Made by a program: the position numbers and the translations under genes
Source: JAEUHO01 sp046350655
Lineage (GTDB): Bacteria > Planctomycetota > PLA2 > JAEUHO01
Assembly: GCA_046350655.1 (NCBI GenBank)
Contig: JAXMAB010000004.1
Coordinates: 186,001-250,000 of the forward strand
Length of the DNA stretch: 64,000 nt
Direction: 5' to 3'
Part shown: piece after piece, positions 56,367 through 64,000 of the stretch
Position numbering within the stretch: the first letter of the stretch is position 1
How the letters are laid out: each line of letters begins with the position of its first letter
The notes under the pieces: model-generated
What the model saw: the letters and a program-made list of their open reading frames with translations, nothing else
The model's database searches: none
Told to the model about the DNA's origin: nothing

Positions 56367-56554
56367 TTTTCCCGCAGCCCCTTGGGCGCCGGAACCGCGG
56401 GCCCGGCCCGCAACCGTTCGATTTCGACGTAAGTCGTTGATCGACAGGCGTCCACGTCGTTTCCGGCACGCGGCACCCCGCTTGCGAATGGGGGGCGGCT
56501 TCCGTCCCTCGGTCGCCGGCCCCTGCGGGCCGGACCGACCGCGAAAGGCATCGC

Positions 56555-57133
56555 ATGCGCGGACTCTCCTTCCTCACACGACGCGCGCTGACCGTCGCGG
56601 TCGGCGTCGGCGCGCTCGCCGTGTTCGCGGCCTGTTCGGAGCCCCACGAGGGCGTCGGGTTCCCGCCGGCCGGCGAGACGAACCGCGACGTCGAGGACAC
56701 CGCCGCCCGGCACGTCCCGCCGCCGCCGCTCAACGCGGAGATGTGGCCGTGCTCGCAGTGCCACGACAACAAGGACCTGACCTCGAACCCGAAGCGCCGC
56801 GAGCTCAACCAGCCGCACGACGAGATCAAGCTGACGCACGACGAGAAGCACCGCTGGTGCCTCGACTGCCACGACGCCGAGAACCGCGACGTGCTGCGCC
56901 TCGCGAGCGGCGCGCAGGTCCCCTTCGAGCGGTCGTACGAGCTGTGCGGCCAGTGCCACGGCGACAAGTACCGCGACTGGCGCGCGGGCGTCCACGGGCG
57001 CCGGACGGGCCAGTGGAACGGCGAGAAGCAGTACCAGCTCTGCGTCCACTGCCACGACTCGCACTCCCCGCAGTTCAAGCCCCTGAAGCCCCTGCCCCCG
57101 CCCGTCCCGCCGAGCCGGAGGATCACGAAGTGA
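56555..57133 (+). CDS. Tetraheme c-type cytochrome lipoprotein
   Basis: A 192-residue lipoprotein (LAVFAAC, Cys27) with four heme c motifs: CSQCH (66-70), CLDCH (102-106), CGQCH (131-135) and CVHCH (163-167). Further His residues are available as axial ligands. The Pro-rich end FKPLKPLPPPVPP is typical of cytochromes that pair with a periplasmic ferredoxin subunit. It is predicted to carry electrons on the outer face of the membrane. GAAAGG lies upstream of the ATG. The stop overlaps the next gene by four bases (GTGA). The 188 bases before it hold no gene and probably contain the operon promoter. Confidence 0.88.
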   Translation: MRGLSFLTRRALTVAVGVGALAVFAACSEPHEGVGFPPAGETNRDVEDTAARHVPPPPLNAEMWPCSQCHDNKDLTSNPKRRELNQPHDEIKLTHDEKHRWCLDCHDAENRDVLRLASGAQVPFERSYELCGQCHGDKYRDWRAGVHGRRTGQWNGEKQYQLCVHCHDSHSPQFKPLKPLPPPVPPSRRITK

Positions 57134-58278
57134 ACGCCCACGGAACCTGTGGTTGCGGCGGCGCGTCGGGCGGGTGCGGCAGCGGCCGCGCCGCCGCCGC
57201 TCCCTCGGCCGAGGCCTCGCCCTTCGTCGCCCTGCCGGTCCTGCCGGCGTCGCCGTGCGCCGGCGAGGCGGCCGTCGCCGTCGCGGCGGACCCGCACGAG
57301 GCGACGCTCGCCGAGGGCGAGCGCGTCCTCCAGCAGCTGATGGCCGCGGAGGCCCCGCGCGTCGGCCCCGAGAACGTGGACGAGCTCACCGACGACGGCG
57401 GCGTCTCGCGCCGCGCGTTCCTCGCGTGCGTCGTCGCCGGGTGCACCGCGGCCGCCACGACGGGCTGCAGCGACTTCCTGCACACGGCCGTCGGCAAGAA
57501 GGCCTTCCGCGAGTACGGCAAGGACGAGATCGCCGGCCTCGTGAAGGAGCTCGAGGCCTCGGCGAAGCAGAAGGTCGGCAAGGACGTGAAGATCGGCACC
57601 GCCGGCCCGCTGCCCGGCGTCGAGTTCGGCTACGCGCTCGACGTGTCGCGCTGCATCGGCTGCCGCCGCTGCGTCTACGCGTGCGTCGAGGAGAACAACC
57701 TCTCGCGCGACCCGCAGGTCCACTGGATCCGCGTGCTCGAGATGGACAAGGACCACGGCGTCGACTTCGCCCACGCGAACGCCTACTACGACGCCGAGCA
57801 GGTCCCGCGCCCCGGCCACTTCTACCTGCCCGTCGCGTGCCAGCACTGCCGCGACGCGCCGTGCGTCAAGTCGTGCCCCACGGGCGCGACGTGGACCGAG
57901 CCCGACGGCATCGTCGTCGTGGACTACGACTGGTGCATCGGCTGCCGGTGCTGCATGTCGTCGTGCCCCTACGGCGCCCGCCACTTCAACTGGGCCGAGC
58001 CGAGCGTCCCGACCGAGGCGTTCAACCCCGACACGCACTACCTCGGCAACCGGCCCCGCGGCCGCGGCGTCGTCGAGAAGTGCACGTTCTGCATCCAGCG
58101 CGTGCGCAACGGCCGCTACCCGGCGTGCGTCGAGGTGTGCCCCGTCGGCTCGCGCAAGTTCGGCAACCTCCTCGACCCCGCCAGCGAGATCCGCTACATC
58201 CTCGAGCACAAGCGCGTCTTCGTGCTGAAGGCCGAGCTCGCGACCCACCCCCGCTTCTACTACTTCTACGGTTCGTGA
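57130..58278 (+). CDS. Tat-exported four-cluster [4Fe-4S] ferredoxin subunit (PsrB/NrfC/DsrO-like)
   Basis: A 382-residue Fe-S protein. Four Cys clusters are clear: CIGCRRCVYAC, CQHCRDAPCVKSCP, CIGCRCCMSSCP and CTFCIQRVRNGRYPACVEVCP. This is the set found in electron-transfer subunits of NrfD-type complexes. A twin-arginine motif SRRAFLA (93-99) followed by a hydrophobic stretch and Cys113 indicates Tat export, possibly with lipid anchoring. Unusually, ~90 residues precede the Tat motif, starting with a Cys/Gly-rich NAHGTCGCGGASGGCGSG. The GTG overlaps the cytochrome stop. It bridges the cytochrome and the NrfD subunit. Confidence 0.88.
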   Translation: MNAHGTCGCGGASGGCGSGRAAAAPSAEASPFVALPVLPASPCAGEAAVAVAADPHEATLAEGERVLQQLMAAEAPRVGPENVDELTDDGGVSRRAFLACVVAGCTAAATTGCSDFLHTAVGKKAFREYGKDEIAGLVKELEASAKQKVGKDVKIGTAGPLPGVEFGYALDVSRCIGCRRCVYACVEENNLSRDPQVHWIRVLEMDKDHGVDFAHANAYYDAEQVPRPGHFYLPVACQHCRDAPCVKSCPTGATWTEPDGIVVVDYDWCIGCRCCMSSCPYGARHFNWAEPSVPTEAFNPDTHYLGNRPRGRGVVEKCTFCIQRVRNGRYPACVEVCPVGSRKFGNLLDPASEIRYILEHKRVFVLKAELATHPRFYYFYGS

Positions 58279-58295
58279 GCGGCGGAGCCCCTCCC

Positions 58296-59567
58296 ATGAA
58301 GACCCTCCGCGACTTCGCCCTCTTCCTCCGCGACTGCGTCCGCGCCGCCCTCACCGGCGGCCGGGCCTACTGGCTCTGGGTCGGCCTCCTCGGCGTCCTG
58401 CTCGGGGTCGGCCTGTACGCCTACGTGCACCAGCTGAGCGTCGGCCTCGGCGCGACCGGCATGCGCGACCAGGTGTCGTGGGCGTTCTACATCGGCAACT
58501 TCACGTTCCTGGTCGGCGTCGCCGACGCCGCGGTGCTCGTCGTGATCCCGGCCTACGTCTACAAGTGGAAGCCGGCGCGCGAGGTCGTCGTGTTCGGCCT
58601 GCTCCTCGCCATCGCCGCGGTCTCGATGGCCGCGACGTTCGTGCTCGTGGACATCGGCCACCCGGACCGCCTGTGGCACCTCTTCCCGCTCCTCGGCAGC
58701 CTCAACCTGCCGCACAGCCTGCTCGCCTGGGACGTGGTGGCGCTCAACTCGTACCTGATGCTCAACATCGTGATCGTCCTGTACGGCCTCTTCTCGCTCT
58801 GGAAGGGCAAGGTCCCCGGGCGCGGCGTCTTCCTGACGATGATCCTGATCTCGATCCCGGTCGCCATCGCCGTCCACACGGTGACCGCGTTCCTCTACAA
58901 CGGCCTCGCCAGCCGCCCCTTCTGGAACTCGTCGATCCTGGCGCCGCGCTTCATCGCGTCGGCGTTCTGCTCGGGCCCGGCGGTCCTGCTCGTGCTGCTC
59001 CAGATCCTGCGCCGCGTCGCGAAGTTCGACGTGCAGAACCAGGTGCTGTGGAAGCTCGGCGAGCTCATGGCCTACGCCATGGGCTTCAACCTCTTCCTCC
59101 TCGCCGCCGAGGTCTTCAAGGAGTTCTACTCCGGCACCGAGCACTCGCGGCACATCTACTACATGTTCACGGGCCTCGAGGGCCACAACGCCATCGTCCC
59201 GTACATCTGGACCTCGGTGATCTGCAGCGTGGCGGCGTTCTTCATCCTGCTGATCCCGCGCCTGCGCACGAACGCGGTGCTCCTGAACGTCGGCTGCGCG
59301 CTCACGTTCATCGGCGTCTACATCGAGAAGGGCATCGGCCTCGTCATCCCGGGCCTCACCCCCGACGCCCTCGGCGAGATCTACGAGTACGTCCCGACGC
59401 TCACCGAGCTCGGCGTCACCGGCGGCATCTTCGGCCTCGGCGGCCTCATCTTCACCTTCGGCGTGAAGGCGAGCCTGCCGCTCCTCGAGAAGTTCCGCGG
59501 GGACGGTCCCGGCGGCGGCCCGGCGGGCGGCCTGCCCGCCACGGGCAGCGCGCACCCGAAGCCGTAG
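58296..59567 (+). CDS. NrfD/PsrC/DsrP-type membrane quinone-interacting subunit
   Basis: A 423-residue integral membrane protein with about 8-10 hydrophobic segments (for example YWLWVGLLGVLLGVGLYAYV, VSWAFYIGNFTFLVGVADAA and TFVLVDIGHPDRLWHLFPL). The motif DIGHPDRLWHL in the fourth segment is typical of NrfD/PsrC proteins, which exchange electrons and protons with quinone. Length fits the DsrP/PsrC group. It is 17 bases downstream of the Fe-S gene and completes a membrane complex quinone - Fe-S - tetraheme cytochrome. The direction of electron flow is not shown by the sequence. Confidence 0.9.
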   Translation: MKTLRDFALFLRDCVRAALTGGRAYWLWVGLLGVLLGVGLYAYVHQLSVGLGATGMRDQVSWAFYIGNFTFLVGVADAAVLVVIPAYVYKWKPAREVVVFGLLLAIAAVSMAATFVLVDIGHPDRLWHLFPLLGSLNLPHSLLAWDVVALNSYLMLNIVIVLYGLFSLWKGKVPGRGVFLTMILISIPVAIAVHTVTAFLYNGLASRPFWNSSILAPRFIASAFCSGPAVLLVLLQILRRVAKFDVQNQVLWKLGELMAYAMGFNLFLLAAEVFKEFYSGTEHSRHIYYMFTGLEGHNAIVPYIWTSVICSVAAFFILLIPRLRTNAVLLNVGCALTFIGVYIEKGIGLVIPGLTPDALGEIYEYVPTLTELGVTGGIFGLGGLIFTFGVKASLPLLEKFRGDGPGGGPAGGLPATGSAHPKP

Positions 59568-59606
59568 GTCGACCCGTAGCGCCAGACGGCGGTCCCGGGC
59601 GCCGGT

Positions 59607-59638
59607 ACGCGAGGCCCGGCGGCCGCCGGGCCTCGCGT
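59607..59638. repeat. Dispersed palindromic element, perfect 32-bp copy
   Basis: ACGCGAGGCCCGGCGG and its exact complement lie between the convergent NrfD and squalene-cyclase-fold genes. A second half-site (59674-59692) runs into the next gene's stop codon. Confidence 0.88.
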
Positions 59639-59689
59639 GCCGTGGGGTCGCTCGGGCCGCCGGGGCCCTCGGGGCCGCCGGGCCTCGCG

Positions 59690-61069
59690 TCACTTGTCGC
59701 GGTTGTCGACCGGCGCGTCGTCGTCGCCGCCCGTCACGATCGGCATCGGCACGCCGCCCTGCGCCGCGCGGCGCAGGAAGAGCAGGGCGTACGCGGTGTC
59801 GATGATCGGGCTCTTCTCGCCGACCTGCGTGTCCTTCGTGTCCCAGGAGCCGCGCTCCTCCTGCATCGGGAGGAGGGCCTGCACCATCTCGACGTACCAG
59901 AGGTGCTCGCCGAGCCGGTCCGCGCCCACGAGGTCCATGGCGCGCTCGGTGGCGTACATGTAGTTGATCGCGCGGCCGCCGGGGCTCGCGGGGTTCGTGG
60001 AGGGGTTCCAGTTCTGCGCGAGCCACGCGAGCCCGTCGTAGATGCAGCGGTCGAGCGTCTTCGGCTGGATCGTCGGCTTCGCGGGGTCCAGCTTGGCCGT
60101 CGAGAGGAAGTAGCGGGCCAGCGTGAGCACGCCGATGCCGCACGACGTGCGCGCGCCCGTGACGACCTTGTCGTCGTCCTTCGTGGAGGGGTCGATGGAG
60201 TAGTGGAAGCCCCGGGCGTGGTCCTTGGGCTCCTCGGGCGAGCCCGGACCGGCGTACCGGCCCTTGTCCTTGTCCGGCTTGGCGGCCGCCGGGCGGCGCG
60301 CGCGCACCGCGCGGGGGACCTCGGGGCCGTCCTTCTCCTGCAGCGACATCACGTACGACGCGGTGCCGACCACGACGCCCGGGTCGAGGGGCAGGCCGCA
60401 GCGGTCGGCCGCCGTGAGCGCGAGCATCGCGAACATCGTGCTGCTGACGTCCTCGGTGCCGCCGGGGTTCACGCCGAGCTTGCTGTACCGCCAGCCGCGC
60501 GGGTTCCGGCGGTCGAGCAGCGCCTTCTGCAGGGTGGCGGCCAGCGGCTTCCACTCCGCCGAGAGGCGGACCTTCGCGCCCGCGGCCGCGGCGTCCTTCG
60601 TCTTCTTGAAGGGGTCGGCCGTCGCGGTGACGGCGAGGAGGGAGGCCGCGATCTCGTAGGCGGAGGAGTTGTCCTTGATCCCCGCCTTCTTCATCCAGGT
60701 GAGGCCCTTCACCACCGCGGGGTCCGTCGCCGGCACCTCGCACTTGAGCATCGCGTAGATCGCCATGGCCGTCGCGCCGAGCGGGTGCTGCCACGGCGTG
60801 CCGCCGCCCGAGTAGGTGGGCGCCTTCGAGTTCAGGTCGCCCCACGAGCCGCTCGGCTGCTGCTGGGTGCGCAGGAACGCCACGCCCTTCTCGATGGCGT
60901 CCTTGATCTGCTTGTCGAGCGGGGCCGCCTGGGCCTCGGGCTCCGGCGCCGGCTCCGTCGGGGGGGCGTCCGGCGCCGGCGGGTCGGCGGGAGGGTCCTC
61001 GGCGCGAGCGCCGGCGACGGCGCCGAAGAGGAGGGCGGCGAGGAACGCACCACGCAGGATCGGGGACAT
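59690..61069 (-). CDS. Secreted squalene-cyclase/prenyltransferase-fold repeat protein
   Basis: A 459-residue exported protein: signal peptide about 1-22 (AALLFGAVAGARAED) and a Pro-rich linker. The rest is an alpha/alpha toroid with repeated QxxxGSW-like motifs: AFLRTQQQPSGSWGD, TWMKKAG, MFAMLALTAADRCGLPL, DGLAWLAQNWN and QALLPMQEERGSWDTK. This fold is shared with terpene cyclases and complement-like proteins. The acidic DxDD catalytic motif of squalene cyclases is not visible, so it is probably not a cyclase. Similar secreted proteins are common in Planctomycetota. The ATG at 61069 opens into the signal peptide. Confidence 0.75.
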   Translation of the reverse strand: MSPILRGAFLAALLFGAVAGARAEDPPADPPAPDAPPTEPAPEPEAQAAPLDKQIKDAIEKGVAFLRTQQQPSGSWGDLNSKAPTYSGGGTPWQHPLGATAMAIYAMLKCEVPATDPAVVKGLTWMKKAGIKDNSSAYEIAASLLAVTATADPFKKTKDAAAAGAKVRLSAEWKPLAATLQKALLDRRNPRGWRYSKLGVNPGGTEDVSSTMFAMLALTAADRCGLPLDPGVVVGTASYVMSLQEKDGPEVPRAVRARRPAAAKPDKDKGRYAGPGSPEEPKDHARGFHYSIDPSTKDDDKVVTGARTSCGIGVLTLARYFLSTAKLDPAKPTIQPKTLDRCIYDGLAWLAQNWNPSTNPASPGGRAINYMYATERAMDLVGADRLGEHLWYVEMVQALLPMQEERGSWDTKDTQVGEKSPIIDTAYALLFLRRAAQGGVPMPIVTGGDDDAPVDNRDK

Positions 61070-61148
61070 GGGGTGCGATTGTGCGGGGCGCCGGGGGCCC
61101 GGATCAACGTTCGACCGGGTCAACGCCGGGACGGCCCCCGGCGGGGGG

Positions 61149-61793
61149 TCACTCGGTCAAGGTCCGCAGGTCGGGGTCCCGGGCCTTCGGTCCGGCGACG
61201 ATCGGCTCCGAGGGCCCGAGGCCGAGGTCGGACCTCGAGAGGATGCGGACGGCCCCGCTCGTGTAGCCGACGATCGCGACGTCCGGGAACGAGAGGTCCG
61301 CGATCACCGCGGTGCCGCAGCCATGGCGCGCTTCGGGCACGACGTCGGCCCGGGGGCCGAGGTAGGAGGTCAGGCGCCCGACCGGAAGCGCCGGGTCGCG
61401 CAGCGTCTCGCGCGACAGGCCGGCGAACGCCTCGACGCCGACGCGCCCGAGCGAGCGCTCCCCGTCGCCGGGGGAGAAGAGCACCTCGAGGGCGTGCGGG
61501 TCGCGGCGGTCGAGCAGGCCGTCGGTGACCCACCGGAGGACGAACCGCTTGCCCTCCTCCGCCGGCCACGGACGCAAGACCCCCGCGCCGTTCGAGAACT
61601 GCAGGTTGAGCAGTTGGTGCAGCCGGTCGGCGGCGACGACCTGCGCCCTCGGGTGGTGCCTCGCGAAGGCGCCCGTCGTCCACGCGTCGCGGACGGCGCC
61701 CGCGAGCAGCGTGAGGGCGCAGCCGCCGATCGCGCCCACGAGCATCGCCGTCGACGGCCGACGCCACCACCGACGCGAGGGGTGAGAGTCCAT
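61149..61793 (-). CDS. Membrane-anchored protein of unknown function
   Basis: A 214-residue protein with one N-terminal membrane segment (STAMLVGAIGGCALTLLAGA) and a soluble C-terminal domain without a family I recognise. Stretches such as FPDVAIVGYTSGAVRIL look beta-rich. GGAGG lies about five bases before the ATG at 61793. It follows the cyclase-fold gene in the opposite order on the same strand and is divergent from adenosine deaminase. Confidence 0.65.
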   Translation of the reverse strand: MDSHPSRRWWRRPSTAMLVGAIGGCALTLLAGAVRDAWTTGAFARHHPRAQVVAADRLHQLLNLQFSNGAGVLRPWPAEEGKRFVLRWVTDGLLDRRDPHALEVLFSPGDGERSLGRVGVEAFAGLSRETLRDPALPVGRLTSYLGPRADVVPEARHGCGTAVIADLSFPDVAIVGYTSGAVRILSRSDLGLGPSEPIVAGPKARDPDLRTLTE

Positions 61794-61886
61794 GATCGCC
61801 TCCGATCCGTGCGCAGGATACCGCCGCGGGTCCGTTGCGTCGGCGTGACGGGCCCTCCCGGGCGTCGGATACCCTGCGCGGCAGCG

Positions 61887-62963
61887 ATGCGCGCCCCGCC
61901 CCCCCCGGCCGACGACCTCCGCGCGCGCCTCGTGGCGCTCCCGAAGACCGAGCTGCACCTCCACGCGCTCGGGGCGCTGCGGCCCGCCACGGTGGTCGAG
62001 CTCGCACGGCGCAAGGGCGCGGCCATCCTCCCGGTGGCCGAGCGCGGGGCCGCCGAGGGGTACGACTTCGAGAACCTCTCGACGTTCGTCGAGTTCTTCG
62101 TCGGCCTCTTCGGCCTCGTGACGTCGCCGGCCGAGTTCGAGCGCGTCGCCTGGGAGATCCTCGAGGACGCGGCCCTCCTCGGCGTCCGGTACGCCGAGGT
62201 GCGCTGGACGCCGGTCAGCCACACGACCCGCGGCGCGACCGTGGACGGGATGTGGGCGGGCCTCGAGGCGGCCCGGGCCGCCGCCGCCCGCCGCCACGGC
62301 ATCGTCGCGCGCTGGATCGTCGACTTCCCGCGCAGCCTCCCGCTCGCGGTCGCCGACGAGGCCTGCGGCATCGCCATCGCGACCCGCGACCGCGGGACCG
62401 TCGCCCTCGACATCTCCGGCGACGAGCGCGCGGTCGCCGCCGACCCGAAGTTCGCGCCGGTCTTCGCGCGCGCGCGGCGCGCGGGCCTCGCCGTCGTCGC
62501 CCACGCGGGCGAGGGCGCGGGCCCGGAGAGCGTCGTCGGCGCGCTCGACGCGTACGGCGCGACCCGCATCGGCCACGGGACGCGCGCGATCGAGGACCCC
62601 GCGCTCGTCGACCGGCTCGCGCGCGGCCCCGTGCCGCTCGAGGTGTGCCCGACGAGCAACGAGGCCCTGGGCGTCGTCGCGTCGGTCGCGGCGCACCCCG
62701 TCGCGACGTTCGTCGCGCGCGGCGTGCCCGTGGTCGTGTCGAGCGACGACCCCTCGCTCTTCGGCACCGACCTCGTGCACGAGCACGTGCGCCTGCACCG
62801 CGAGACCGGCCTCTCGCTCGCGACGCTCGGCGCCCTCGCCGCCGCGTCGTTCGACCACGCGCTCCTGCCCGGCGACGACGCGCGCGACGTGCTCGCCGAC
62901 GCGCGGCGCGACGCGCGGGCCTGGGTCGCGGCGCTCGCCGCGCCCGCGGGGCGCGCCCCGTGA
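61887..62963 (+). CDS. add: Adenosine deaminase family protein
   Basis: A 358-residue amidohydrolase. Zn ligands are in TELHLHALGAL (HxH, ~21-31). The catalytic Glu is in VVAHAGEGAG, further His in RIGHGTRAIED, and the Asp pair in VSSDDPSLFGTDL. EVCPTSN is also typical. The protein deaminates adenosine (or adenine; the adenine-deaminase subgroup is not separable by eye) to inosine in purine salvage. TELHLHALGAL differs slightly from the common HLHLEGAL form. The stop overlaps the next gene start (GTGA). Confidence 0.88.
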   Translation: MRAPPPPADDLRARLVALPKTELHLHALGALRPATVVELARRKGAAILPVAERGAAEGYDFENLSTFVEFFVGLFGLVTSPAEFERVAWEILEDAALLGVRYAEVRWTPVSHTTRGATVDGMWAGLEAARAAAARRHGIVARWIVDFPRSLPLAVADEACGIAIATRDRGTVALDISGDERAVAADPKFAPVFARARRAGLAVVAHAGEGAGPESVVGALDAYGATRIGHGTRAIEDPALVDRLARGPVPLEVCPTSNEALGVVASVAAHPVATFVARGVPVVVSSDDPSLFGTDLVHEHVRLHRETGLSLATLGALAAASFDHALLPGDDARDVLADARRDARAWVAALAAPAGRAP

Positions 62964-64000
62964 GCCGGCGGGCCTCGCGGTCCCGTCCCCCGAACGCGCC
63001 CCGGGCCCGGCCCGCGACGAGGGGGTGGGTCCTCCTCCTCGCGGTGCTCCTGCTCGCGACCGCCTGCGGGCAACCCGAGGCCCGCCCCGCGATCGTCGTC
63101 GAGGTGGTGCCGTTCGCGAGCGACGGCGAGGTGCCGCGCGAGGGGTGGCGGCTCAAGGGCGAGGACGCGAAGGAGCTCCCGCTCGCGACGACCGGCGAGG
63201 TCGGGGCGCACCGCGGGCTGCTGTTCCGCGCCGTCGCGCCGCAGGGCCGGTACGCGTTGATGGGCCCCGCGCCGTGGAGCCTCGTCGGCGGGCCGGTGCT
63301 CGTGGCGATGCAGCCCGGGACGCCGCCGACGGCGCTCGGCGTCGGCGTCGCGCACACGCTCTACGTGCTGCCGCCCGAGGGGCGGACCGTCGGGCAGGTC
63401 GTGCTGCGGGCCGCGGGGACGGGGACCGACGCGTCGTCGCCGGTCCCGACGACGCGCGTGGACGGCTCGGACGGGCGCGTCGCGCTGCGGATCCCGCCGG
63501 ACCGGTGGGCGCCGGCGGTCCTCGTCGCCGCGGCGCTCGGCACCGACACGTTCGCGCGCGCGGAGCGCGTGAACCTGCCGAAGGACGGCACGTGCACGGG
63601 CGTCGCGCTCGGCGCGGGGCCGACGCTGCCGGTGCGCGTCACGACGTTCCCCGCGGGCGAGGCGAAGGGCGCGCTCGCCCTGGTCGCGCACGGGGAGGAG
63701 TTCGCCGTGCGGCGCGAGGCCGACCTCGACGCGGCGGGCGGCGTCTCGTTCGACGCGTTCCCCGAGACGAGCCGGCGGGTCGAGCTGTCGCTCGTGGGAG
63801 CGCCCGGGGCGCGGCCGACGGCGACGTGGCGGCTGTCGGGGGCCGACGTCGGGCGGGGCGACCTGCGGCTCGCGGTCGTCGGGCCGTCGGCGGCGGGCGC
63901 GTCCCGCGTGAAGGTCACGGGCGGCCCCGTCGCGGAGGGCGCGGTGACGGTGCAGGTGCGGCGGCCGGGGTGGCCGAGCTACGGCGTGCTCCCCGACGTG
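62960..64000 (+). CDS. Lipoprotein of unknown function, cut by the window end
   Basis: At least 347 codons. The GTG at 62960 overlaps the adenosine deaminase stop. An Arg-rich N-terminus precedes the lipobox LLLAVLLLATAC. The mature part is Ala/Gly-rich and beta-like, recalling the regulatory-like repeat proteins at 15-21 kb, but no motif is certain. The first residues SRRASRSRP are encoded by a palindrome half-site, giving an unusually long charged n-region for the signal peptide. Confidence 0.6.
   Translation, partial: MSRRASRSRPPNAPRARPATRGWVLLLAVLLLATACGQPEARPAIVVEVVPFASDGEVPREGWRLKGEDAKELPLATTGEVGAHRGLLFRAVAPQGRYALMGPAPWSLVGGPVLVAMQPGTPPTALGVGVAHTLYVLPPEGRTVGQVVLRAAGTGTDASSPVPTTRVDGSDGRVALRIPPDRWAPAVLVAAALGTDTFARAERVNLPKDGTCTGVALGAGPTLPVRVTTFPAGEAKGALALVAHGEEFAVRREADLDAAGGVSFDAFPETSRRVELSLVGAPGARPTATWRLSGADVGRGDLRLAVVGPSAAGASRVKVTGGPVAEGAVTVQVRRPGWPSYGVLPDV

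Overview
The window is very GC-rich (I estimate above 70 percent by eye, not computed) and codes densely on both strands with many ATGA/GTGA gene overlaps. I see no rRNA, tRNA, CRISPR array, phage or transposase gene. A tandem-duplicated UvrA, an ECF sigma factor with a membrane-anchored C-terminal extension, several sulfatase-like proteins, a secreted squalene-cyclase-fold protein, PilZ proteins and large secreted carboxypeptidase-regulatory-like proteins together suggest a high-GC Gram-negative environmental bacterium. Planctomycetota is my best guess; Myxococcota or Acidobacteriota are not excluded.

Layout. 1-14 kb: a partial pirin, a sulfatase-like protein, exported proteins of unknown role, a secreted alpha/beta hydrolase with a PDZ domain, the ECF sigma fusion, a DUF2007-like/zinc-ribbon protein, an exported acid phosphatase, a coupled pair of c-type cytochromes, and a lipoprotein hydrolase. 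14-21.6 kb: a PqqB-like metallo-hydrolase and a three-gene overlapping operon of secreted Ig-like proteins sharing a C-terminal module. 21.6-23.9 kb: a sulfur-carrier-like cassette (TusA-like, DsrE-like, then a TusA::core-MetE fusion). 24-34.8 kb: a second sulfatase-like protein; a minus-strand run of a lasso-peptide B2-like protein, two PilZ paralogs, a membrane protein and a PurD-like ATP-grasp enzyme; an SDR; a third sulfatase-like lipoprotein; a TetR regulator; and a transglutaminase lipoprotein. The last sulfatase and the transglutaminase each carry one apparent frameshift at a six-base G/C run. 35-39.8 kb: MFS transporter, aldo/keto reductase, RecA-like ATPase, an unknown gene and an OmpR-type regulator.

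40-49.3 kb is the most striking part: five tandem porin paralogs with a nearly constant scaffold and divergent loop-like segments. Four share one promoter and leader layout. Most are followed by one or more copies of a ~247-bp module that begins with a strong terminator hairpin. 49.3-50.5 kb is a gene-free repeat cluster. It is followed by the 1936-residue double UvrA, a tetraheme cytochrome / Fe-S / NrfD membrane electron-transfer operon, a squalene-cyclase-fold protein, a small anchored protein, adenosine deaminase and a lipoprotein cut by the window end.

A second theme is a dispersed palindrome, arm CGCGAGGCCCGGCGG, found between genes and as half-sites throughout. Half-sites also lie inside coding sequence, including the linkers of two multidomain fusion proteins (UvrA and TusA::MetE).
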